Positions 34,267 through 40,523 of a DNA stretch of 40,523 nt are shown here, one piece after another; position 1 is the stretch's first letter, and the number at the start of each line of letters is the position of its first letter. A model generated the notes under the pieces. It was given only the letters and a program-made list of their open reading frames with translations. It had not been told where the DNA came from and did not search any database. This stretch comes from Paludibacteraceae bacterium (GTDB taxonomy: Bacteria > Bacteroidota > Bacteroidia > Bacteroidales > Paludibacteraceae): NCBI GenBank assembly GCA_017647145.1, contig JAGCLD010000024.1:1-40523 (forward strand). The letters are read 5' to 3'. The translations under genes were made by a program, and so were the position numbers.

Positions 34267-35391
34267 ATGTGTGATAAAAAGTATGATTATCTCATCGTAG
34301 GAGCAGGTTTATATGGTGCTATGTGTGCTTACCGTGCTACGCAGGCAGGCAAGCGTTGTTTGGTGTTGGATAAGCGAAATCATGTGGGGGGCAATCTATA
34401 TTGTGAAGATGTAGAGGGTATTCATGTGCATAAATATGGAGCTCACATCTTTCATACGTCCAATAAGGCAGTGTGGGACTTTGTCAATTCTCTGGTGGAG
34501 TTTAATCGTTATACGAATAGTCCCGTTGCCAATTACCAAGGGAAGTTGTATAATCTTCCTTTCAACATGAACACCTTTAACAAGATGTGGGGTGTTGTGA
34601 CACCAGCAGAAGCGCAAGCCAAGATAGAAGAACAACGCGCTGAGGCTTTGATTGCTTTGGCAGGCAGGGAGCCAGCAAATCTTGAAGAGCAAGCCTTGTT
34701 GTTGGTTGGTCGTGACATTTATGAGTGTTTGATTAAAGGCTACACAGAGAAGCAGTGGGGACGTCCGTGCACTGAGTTGCCGGCTTTTATTATTAAGCGT
34801 TTGCCAGTACGCCTGATATTTGATAACAACTATTTTAATGACCGTTATCAGGGTATTCCTATTGGAGGCTACAATGTGTTGATTGATAAACTGCTTGCAG
34901 AGTGTGATGTGCGATTAGGTGTAGATTATTTGGCGGATAAGGCTCAATGGGATGCTGTGGCAGACAAGGTAATCTTTACGGGGTCAGTAGATGCATATTT
35001 CAACTATTGTTTAGGACACTTGGAGTATCGCACTGTCCGTTTTGAGACTGAGGTTTTAGATGAACCCAATCATCAAGGAAATGCTGTGGTGAATTACACA
35101 GCAGCGGAAGTGCCCTATACTCGTGTGATAGAGCATAAGCATTTTGAAATGTTTGGTGAGGAGGTGTATCGTTGTCCGAAAACAGTGGTGAGTCGTGAGT
35201 ACTCCACTGAGTGGCAATCAGGAATGGAACCTTATTATCCGGTCAATGACGACCGAAACACCGCTCTGTATGCCCGCTACAAGGAGTTAGCCGACAAGGA
35301 ACCAAATGTTATATTTGGTGGTCGTCTTGCGGAGTATAAGTACTATGATATGGCTCCTATTGTGGAGAAAGTGTTGAACATTGAATTTTAA
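34267..35391 (+). CDS. glf: UDP-galactopyranose mutase
   Basis: A 374-residue FAD enzyme converting UDP-galactopyranose to UDP-galactofuranose. The FAD motif is YLIVGAGLYGAMCA, followed by VLDKRNHVGGN, KYGAHIFHT, and CPKTVVSREYS with YYPVNDDRN downstream. I place the start at 34267, where AAGGAG precedes ATG, rather than at the in-frame ATG at 34216. It shows the polysaccharide contains galactofuranose, so one of the flanking glycosyltransferases is likely a galactofuranosyltransferase. Confidence 0.97.
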   Translation: MCDKKYDYLIVGAGLYGAMCAYRATQAGKRCLVLDKRNHVGGNLYCEDVEGIHVHKYGAHIFHTSNKAVWDFVNSLVEFNRYTNSPVANYQGKLYNLPFNMNTFNKMWGVVTPAEAQAKIEEQRAEALIALAGREPANLEEQALLLVGRDIYECLIKGYTEKQWGRPCTELPAFIIKRLPVRLIFDNNYFNDRYQGIPIGGYNVLIDKLLAECDVRLGVDYLADKAQWDAVADKVIFTGSVDAYFNYCLGHLEYRTVRFETEVLDEPNHQGNAVVNYTAAEVPYTRVIEHKHFEMFGEEVYRCPKTVVSREYSTEWQSGMEPYYPVNDDRNTALYARYKELADKEPNVIFGGRLAEYKYYDMAPIVEKVLNIEF

Positions 35392-35400
35392 TGTTGCCCC

Positions 35401-36219
35401 ATGCCTAAGGTGAGTGTCATCATACCGATGTATAATGCTTCAGCGTGGATAGAGCGTTGTTTAGCAAGTTTATTTGCCCAGTCTTTATCAGAAATAGAAG
35501 TGTTGTTGATTGATGATCATAGTGTGGATGATAGTCTATTAATTGCTCGTCGTTATGTAGAGTTGCATGGTCGTGCAGCCTCAGTACATTTTTTGCAAAC
35601 TCCTCAGAACTCCGGTCCTGCAGTAGCTCGTAATATAGGTCTTGATTATGCTACCGGTGAATATGTGGCTTTTGTAGATGCAGATGATTGGGTAGAACCG
35701 GATATGTATGAACTTCTTTATCAGAATGCTATAGACTGGAATGCAGATATAAGCAGTGCGTCTGCTGTGTTGGATTATTCAGATGGTCATCATGTACTGA
35801 TGCACAATCCTGTGGTAAAGAATGGAGAAGTAGATACAAATTCTCGTCGTTATTTATTGCGTCATTTCATTAGTAATTTTACTACCATGCTGTTTCGTCG
35901 TGCATGGTTGGTGGATAATGGTATTACATTCCCTTTATCCACTAGTGGAGAAGATAGCTGTTTTATGGGGCAGGCTTATCTTATGGTGCGTCGTATATGT
36001 CAAGTCTCAGTTGCTAAATATCACTATGTGATACATTCCTCTTCCATTAGTCATCGTCGTGGTGTTTATCGCGGTAAGCAGAAACGTATGGCATTTCGTT
36101 CGTTGTTGGATTATGCTCGTCGTCATGGTGTTTGGAGTGATTACAAGTGGACATTGCGTTGGGTTTATGTAAAGAAAGCAGTCATCAGTTCATGGGTTGA
36201 CTATCTTAAGAGTCTTTAA
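35401..36219 (+). CDS. GT2 glycosyltransferase
   Basis: A 272-residue family 2 glycosyltransferase. VSVIIPMYNASAWIERCL begins the GT-A fold, LLIDDHSVDDS follows, and DADD (D93, D95, D96) is the metal site. NSGPAVARNIGLDYATGEY is a typical donor-site loop. Nine bases after glf in the same operon. Specificity cannot be stated. Confidence 0.92.
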   Translation: MPKVSVIIPMYNASAWIERCLASLFAQSLSEIEVLLIDDHSVDDSLLIARRYVELHGRAASVHFLQTPQNSGPAVARNIGLDYATGEYVAFVDADDWVEPDMYELLYQNAIDWNADISSASAVLDYSDGHHVLMHNPVVKNGEVDTNSRRYLLRHFISNFTTMLFRRAWLVDNGITFPLSTSGEDSCFMGQAYLMVRRICQVSVAKYHYVIHSSSISHRRGVYRGKQKRMAFRSLLDYARRHGVWSDYKWTLRWVYVKKAVISSWVDYLKSL

Positions 36220-36231
36220 TAGCATTTATAT

Positions 36232-37101
36232 ATGAAAATGAAGGTGGATAAGTCGCGTATTAAGTTTTTTTGTCGGTCATTTGATTTACGTCTTTATCGT
36301 TATTCCAAGGGATTGTATGAGTCATTGGGGTATGAGTGTGTTCGTTTGACTGATCAGTCGGCAGATGGTTATTTTTATACTATGCTTGCCGATGAAGATT
36401 GTGATATTGCCATCAATGTTGATGAAGATTGCTTTATCACAAATCCGGATGCTGTTTTTTCTTTAATTGACTATGTATTGGAACAGGAAATTGCTAATGC
36501 AGGTTGTCCAGATGGAGGTGGTTGGTGTCCACGTGGCGGCAATCCTATTGTGACTAATCCATTCTTCAATGTGTTTAATTTGAAGTTATTGCGTGAGCAG
36601 TTTTCTAAATCGGCAGTTAAGTCATTTGACTATCTTGCTCATAAAGGTAACATGATTGCTGCTTATCCGGCTCACATGTTGTATGAAGGTCGTAAGTATG
36701 ATTTTGATCGTACCGATTATGAGCCTTACTATCCGTTCTTTTTTTGGCAGGCATTTCACACGAAGACTCACTATTTGAACAGTGTACGGCATTCCGATGG
36801 TTGGACTACTATCTTATATAATCAAGATGGTGAAGAGATGTGTCGTCACACATGGTTAGCTCGTTTTTATTCAGTTCCATCGTTTCTTGTGAAATATTGG
36901 CAACCAGATGCTGGCATACAAAAAGAACGAATAGATGCAATTATTGATGAGTCATACGGTATTCGTGGTTTACGAAAGCCGGTGTTTACCTTTAACGACC
37001 ATGTTGCTTTTTATGTCAATAAAGTAGTCCGCTGGATGATTAAAGTGCCTCAACGTATAGTCGGTTGGCCACGGAAGATTAAGCGTAGATTGAAGTTGTA
37101 G
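36232..37101 (+). CDS. Unknown, probably glycosyltransferase-like protein
   Basis: A 289-residue soluble protein with a basic C-terminus (VGWPRKIKRRLKL). I do not recognise the family. IAINVDEDCFITNPD (D64, D66) looks like a DxD metal site after a strand, as in GT-A enzymes, and GLYESLGYECVRL precedes it. GGGWCPRGGNP is a distinctive glycine/cysteine loop. Last gene of the polysaccharide operon, 12 bases after the GT2 gene, with a strong terminator following. A transferase role is inferred from position and DxD. Confidence 0.75.
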   Translation: MKMKVDKSRIKFFCRSFDLRLYRYSKGLYESLGYECVRLTDQSADGYFYTMLADEDCDIAINVDEDCFITNPDAVFSLIDYVLEQEIANAGCPDGGGWCPRGGNPIVTNPFFNVFNLKLLREQFSKSAVKSFDYLAHKGNMIAAYPAHMLYEGRKYDFDRTDYEPYYPFFFWQAFHTKTHYLNSVRHSDGWTTILYNQDGEEMCRHTWLARFYSVPSFLVKYWQPDAGIQKERIDAIIDESYGIRGLRKPVFTFNDHVAFYVNKVVRWMIKVPQRIVGWPRKIKRRLKL

Positions 37102-37172
37102 TATATGGACCATTTGCAGCGTGCTATTTGAATAGATTGTTTGTGGATTAACTCGCTGTAAGTTAGGAATAC

Positions 37173-37212
37173 AAAAAAGGATGCGTCAGTTTGTGCAGAC
37201 GCATCCTTTTTT
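37173..37212. terminator. Bidirectional terminator
   Basis: Perfect 15-base arms AAAAAAGGATGCGTC (37173-37187) and GACGCATCCTTTTTT (37198-37212) with a 10-base loop. A T-run flanks each side, so it serves both the plus-strand polysaccharide operon and the minus-strand Lrp gene. Confidence 0.93.
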
Positions 37213-37218
37213 TTTGAG

Positions 37219-37710
37219 TTATTCGCTGAGTACGATCTCTTCTTCGGTTCCGAAGATATTGAGTTGTCGATGGAATATTTCTTCCAGTGATAATTGGAAT
37301 GTTTCAGTGTTGGCTACTCCGTCTATTGATGCCAGTCTGTCTAAGATGAGGCTGAGTAGGTGTTTGTTGTCTTTTGCATAGACTTTTACAAACATGGAGT
37401 ACTTACCGGTGGTGTAGTGACATTCTACTACCTCTTGTATGGTCTTTAGTTCTTCAACTACGTGTTTAAGTTTTTTTGTATCAGCAAGTTTAATCCCAAT
37501 GTAGGCACATGTTTGGTAGCCTACTTTGTATGTGTCAACAATAAACTCAGATCCTTTGATAACGCCTAAAGTGAGGAGTTTTTGTATGCGTTGGTGGATG
37601 GCTGCACCCGATACACCACATTCACGTGCTATTTCCAGATATGGTATGCGTGCATTGTTAGAAACTAGGTGTAGGATTTTCTTGTCTAAACGGCTTAATT
37701 GTTGTCCCAT
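37219..37710 (-). CDS. Lrp/AsnC-family regulator
   Basis: A 163-residue transcription factor. An N-terminal winged helix (LDKKILHLVSNNARIPYLEI, CGVSGAAIHQRIQKL) is followed by an AsnC/RAM ligand domain (YIGIKLADTKKL, VECHYTTGKYSMFVKVYA). The start is at 37710 (MGQQLSRLDKK). The longer frame back to 37752 runs through the promoter at 37739-37769 and cannot be translated. Such regulators respond to amino acids; targets are unknown. Confidence 0.93.
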   Translation of the reverse strand: MGQQLSRLDKKILHLVSNNARIPYLEIARECGVSGAAIHQRIQKLLTLGVIKGSEFIVDTYKVGYQTCAYIGIKLADTKKLKHVVEELKTIQEVVECHYTTGKYSMFVKVYAKDNKHLLSLILDRLASIDGVANTETFQLSLEEIFHRQLNIFGTEEEIVLSE

Positions 37711-37738
37711 GGTATATAGTAAATAAAAATATTTGTGC

Positions 37739-37769
37739 CAAAGGTAATACATTTTCTTTGGATTATCAA
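37739..37769 (-). promoter_or_regulatory. Promoter of the Lrp/AsnC gene
   Basis: On the minus strand TTTTTG ending in TTG (37767-37769), 20 bases, then TACCTTTG (37739-37746), 28 bases before the chosen ATG. Confidence 0.8.
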
Positions 37770-37880
37770 AAACTATTCTTTCAAATGGTATTAGCTAAAT
37801 GGGTTATTCGCTTGTGTTTTCCTTCAAATCCGGTTATAGTCACTTTGTTTTTTGACTATTCTCAAGTGGCAGATGTGGGT

Positions 37881-38792
37881 TTATCTGTATTTCCCACCGT
37901 TGATATCTTCGAGTATTCCGAGGTAACTTTGGTATCTTGATTGTGCAATAAAGTGGTTTTCCACAGCTTCTCTGACGGCACATCCGGGTTCGGTTCGATG
38001 TGTGCAGTTGTCGAATCTGCAGTTTGCACCTTGTTTGAATATTTCCTTGAAATAGTGGCTTACTTCCCATTGGTCCATGTCAATGAGTCCGAATCCTTTG
38101 ATACCCGGAGTGTCAATCAGGTGTGTTTCTGCATTGATGTCATACATTTCGGAGAATGTTGTTGTGTGCATTCCTTTCTGGTGTGATGTGGAAATGTCTG
38201 ACACTCTTGCTTGTGCGTCAGGCACAAGGTGGTTGATGAGTGTAGATTTTCCTACTCCAGAGTTTCCTGAAAGGAGCGTTGTTTTTCCCTGTAGTAATTG
38301 GATGAGTTGATCTGTTCCGTTTTGTAGTGTGAATGACGTAGGAACACATGGGTATCCAATGGATGTGTATAGATTGAGAAATGCTTGCAGATATTCTTGG
38401 TCGTATTCGTCAAGCAGGTCCACTTTGTTGACTGCAATGATTGTGGGTATTCTGTATGCTTCAGTTGATGCTATGAATCTATCGATAAAAGCGAGTGGTG
38501 TTTCGGGATTTTTGAGTGTGACAACAAGCAGCACTTGGTCGACATTCGCTGCAATCACGTGTAGTTGTTTAGAGAGGTTAGCCGGTTTTCTCACTACATA
38601 GTTAGTTCTGTCTTGGATGTGATGAATCAGTCCTGCTTCATTAAATTCCACCCAATCTCCTACCGCAATGGGATTTGTGCTTTTGATACCTTTAATGCGG
38701 AAGTTTCCTTTGATTTTGCAATCAAAGACTTCTCCTTCTTCTGTGCGTACTTGATAGCCGCTTCCTGTGTTCTTTATGACTAATCCTTTCAT
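37881..38792 (-). CDS. rsgA: Ribosome small-subunit GTPase A
   Basis: A 303-residue circularly permuted GTPase acting late in 30S assembly. An OB fold comes first (1-70). G4 NKVD (122-125) precedes G1 GNSGVGKS (176-183) and G3 DTPG (227-230), the diagnostic permutation. The zinc-finger ligands are C258, C263, H265 and C271. It begins 19 bases after the BamA-like gene stop, probably the same transcript. Confidence 0.97.
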   Translation of the reverse strand: MKGLVIKNTGSGYQVRTEEGEVFDCKIKGNFRIKGIKSTNPIAVGDWVEFNEAGLIHHIQDRTNYVVRKPANLSKQLHVIAANVDQVLLVVTLKNPETPLAFIDRFIASTEAYRIPTIIAVNKVDLLDEYDQEYLQAFLNLYTSIGYPCVPTSFTLQNGTDQLIQLLQGKTTLLSGNSGVGKSTLINHLVPDAQARVSDISTSHQKGMHTTTFSEMYDINAETHLIDTPGIKGFGLIDMDQWEVSHYFKEIFKQGANCRFDNCTHRTEPGCAVREAVENHFIAQSRYQSYLGILEDINGGKYR

Positions 38793-38811
38793 GGTGTAGT
38801 TGTTGACTATG

Positions 38812-39906
38812 TTAAAATGCTTCTGTTGCAGTGAGATAGAAACTCCATGTGTTTGGGTTGCTTAGTTTTTTCCAATCTCCGTAATTGTTTCTTGCTACGT
38901 CAAAACGTATGTTTACTTTCGCTTGATTGAAGTTTACCCGAAGTCCTGCTCCATATCCAATTTTGGGTGTGTGCCATTGTGGGTGTTTCCACTTATAGAC
39001 GTCGGCTACACTGCCGAATACAGCCCCTTTGATAAGCTTCCAGATGGGTATGCGTAGTTCTGCTTGCAGGGCAACAGCTATGTTGTCGCGCCACATACCC
39101 CTTCTCACTCCTCTTGCTATGTCAGCACCTCCGATGGTGGGTAGCATTTGCGGAATGTCTTCAGACTGGTAAAGCATGTCGGCATAGAACTGTAGGGCGA
39201 GTGTGCATTTGTGCAGGGGGATAAACTGCCGCAGGTCAGTCTGTAACTGTACGGTGCGTGCTGTGGACCCAAATGTAGGTTCTGTTGCCAGTAGCAGGGT
39301 CTTAAAGAATGTACCTTTGTTAGGATAGAAGGTGTTGTCACGTGTGTCGTAGGTGGTGACGAGGCCTAATCCCCATTGACAGAATGTTGCGTATAGGAGT
39401 GTTGAGGCGGTGTTGTCAGAGTGTTCATAATGCAAAGAGAATGCGGGTCCGATCATCCAATGATTTCCTACTGACCACTGCGGTTGCAGTTTCAGTTGTA
39501 CTCGCATAGGGTTATATAGTTCAGGGGTGGGCAGCAGGGCACTTATGTCGTTACCTGTTCCATAAAAATAGTCAGGGAATCTTCCGACTGCTAATGATGC
39601 ATAGAGATAGTTGTTTCGGAAATAGAGTTTGGTGTTAGCATTTACCGAATATTGATGATTCAGCGCATATTTAGCATAATAGGTAACTGAACTTGTTTTT
39701 CCTGCTTGCTTTATTTTGAAGTAGTTAGCCCCAGATATACCGAAGGTCCAATTCGTTTCGGGGGTATAGTCAATGGTGGGTAGGATGTAGAAAGAGTGTC
39801 TTGCCCACCATTCGCTTTTCAGCCAAGCGATAGAATCGTTTTTGGCTTGCGTGAACAATGGGCAACATATCATCATTAACCATATGATTTGTCGGCAATA
39901 CTGCAA
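38812..39906 (-). CDS. BamA/TamA-like surface antigen barrel protein
   Basis: A 364-residue outer-membrane protein of the bacterial surface antigen (D15) type, without POTRA domains. The start codon appears to be TTG (39904-39906), giving signal peptide MQYCRQIIWLMMICCPLFTQ; the nearest ATG would leave too short a signal. Barrel strands include YTPETNWTFGISGANYF and WGLGLVTTYDTRDNTFYPNK. The late IARGVRRGMWRDN and LRIPIWKLIKGAVFGSV are typical of the family's terminal region. An exact promoter lies only 19 bases upstream. Function unknown. Confidence 0.82.
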   Translation of the reverse strand: MQYCRQIIWLMMICCPLFTQAKNDSIAWLKSEWWARHSFYILPTIDYTPETNWTFGISGANYFKIKQAGKTSSVTYYAKYALNHQYSVNANTKLYFRNNYLYASLAVGRFPDYFYGTGNDISALLPTPELYNPMRVQLKLQPQWSVGNHWMIGPAFSLHYEHSDNTASTLLYATFCQWGLGLVTTYDTRDNTFYPNKGTFFKTLLLATEPTFGSTARTVQLQTDLRQFIPLHKCTLALQFYADMLYQSEDIPQMLPTIGGADIARGVRRGMWRDNIAVALQAELRIPIWKLIKGAVFGSVADVYKWKHPQWHTPKIGYGAGLRVNFNQAKVNIRFDVARNNYGDWKKLSNPNTWSFYLTATEAF

Positions 39907-39925
39907 GTTTGTTTGATTTTGAGTA

Positions 39926-39956
39926 CAAAGATAGTGAAAGGAGAGAGCAGAAACAA
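39926..39956 (-). promoter_or_regulatory. Promoter of the BamA-like/rsgA operon
   Basis: On the minus strand TTG (39954-39956), 20 bases, then TATCTTTG (39926-39933), 19 bases before the TTG start. The implied 5' leader is very short. Confidence 0.75.
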
Positions 39957-40396
39957 AAAAATATACTCGTTTCGTTTTTTGTTTCAGGCTAACTGAAGTT
40001 TGTATTGTCTAAAAATCAAGAGGTGGGTAATTTAGTTGCTGCTGTATGCGGATGTTTATGTGCGTTGAATGCATCCTTGAAGCTACCTTGATGGTATTTT
40101 TATCCTATGGATTAGGACGCTCGCTTTGCTTGCTGGAGAACGGGCAGAGCTCTGTAGAGTAGTTGTTGCATTTGCAGGAGAGTATTAGTGCAACTTTTCA
40201 CTTAAAGAGACCCCCTCCGCTCCATTCCGCTAGCGCTCCATTTCGCTCGTCCCCCTTGAAGTGGGGACAGTGCTTTTTTGGTTAGTTTTTGTATGAGGAG
40301 GGTTGTTAAAAGGTGGTTATTGCATTTGAGGGAGGATGGTGTTTCTTGGGGATTTTTTGTTTTTCAATTATATATTGGGTTGCTTGATGGTATCTT
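39957..40396. other. Intergenic region with dispersed repeats
   Basis: No gene is supported. It includes TTGATGGTATTTTTATCCTA (40088-40107), nearly repeated at 40384-40403, a GGGCAGAGC motif (40142-40150) shared with 30278-30286, and the C-rich hairpin element. Confidence 0.5.
40210..40268. repeat. C-rich intergenic element with hairpin
   Basis: GCTCCATT occurs at 40219-40226 and 40235-40242. It is followed by GTCCCCCTTGAAGTGGGGAC (40249-40268), a hairpin with a 6-bp GTCCCC/GGGGAC stem. Composition is strikingly C-rich against AT-rich surroundings. It resembles a repeat family seen between genes in several Bacteroidetes, from memory. Confidence 0.6.
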
Positions 40397-40523
40397 TATC
40401 CTACGTGTATCCTACGTGTATCCTACGTGTATCCTACGTGTATCCTACGTGTATCCTACGTGTATCCTACGTGTATCCTACGTGTATCCTACGTGTATCC
40501 TACGTGTATCCTACGTGTATCCT
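40397..40523. repeat. 11-bp tandem array TATCCTACGTG
   Basis: Eleven perfect copies of TATCCTACGTG plus a 6-base partial, with no substitution, continuing to the last base of the window. The true copy number is unknown. The unit length is not a multiple of three and no reading frame is implied. Confidence 0.97.

Noticed and set aside
37710-37752. Longer N-terminus for the Lrp/AsnC protein
   Set aside because: The extension overlaps the -7 box at 37739-37746, so it lies upstream of the transcript start.
40397-40523. CRISPR array
   Set aside because: The units are 11 bp, directly adjacent and without spacers; no cas genes are present.
1-40523. tRNA or attachment site at the island edge
   Set aside because: No T-loop sequence GGTTCRA with flanking cloverleaf arms was seen in the intergenic regions I read, and no integrase gene is present.

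Overview
The window reads as a Bacteroidales chromosome (phylum Bacteroidota). Upstream of many genes I see the Bacteroidetes promoter pair TTG, 18-20 bases, TAnnTTTG. The core genes (dnaK, obgE, rpmH, rsgA, folE, nagB), the SPOR and lamin-tail envelope proteins and the scarcity of Shine-Dalgarno sites all fit. Genus cannot be fixed from this; the DnaK and the intergenic repeats hint at a Prevotellaceae or Bacteroidaceae relative.

Positions 1-15,570 are an accessory, defence-island-like region. It holds a 5'-truncated metallophosphoesterase, an orphan VbhA-like (Fic) antitoxin, a small XRE regulator and a tight plus-strand operon: radical SAM protein, PLD-nuclease/DEAD helicase, 49-residue microprotein, DndD/SMC-like ATPase, 153-residue unknown protein. 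A Bro-N protein and a RhuM protein follow. On the minus strand, directly downstream of dnaK, sits a second probable defence operon: a degenerate kinase domain fused to an Upf1-like SF1 helicase (resembling Mokosh MkoA) and a 287-residue partner with no visible nuclease motif. The radical-SAM operon is the best candidate for an undescribed system. I know of no named system with this gene set, and a radical SAM enzyme next to a DndD-like ATPase suggests nucleic-acid modification coupled to restriction, which is inference.

Positions 15,654-30,047 are core housekeeping, mostly minus strand: dnaK; tdh; an operon of outer-membrane protein, SPOR protein, folE, lamin-tail protein and miaA; nagB; ssb (plus strand); rluD with a PASTA protein; rpmH; and hpt-adk-obgE.

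Positions 30,476-37,101 are a plus-strand surface-polysaccharide operon: a PH-domain protein, a ferredoxin/FrhB/pyruvyl-transferase fusion, two GT2 glycosyltransferases, UDP-galactopyranose mutase and a DxD-bearing unknown protein. It ends at a strong bidirectional terminator shared with an Lrp/AsnC regulator, followed by rsgA and a BamA-like barrel protein.

Intergenic spaces carry short tandem repeats of different sequence but a common 11-bp period. The last 127 bases are an 11-bp array running off the window. I found no tRNA, rRNA, CRISPR array or intact insertion sequence.
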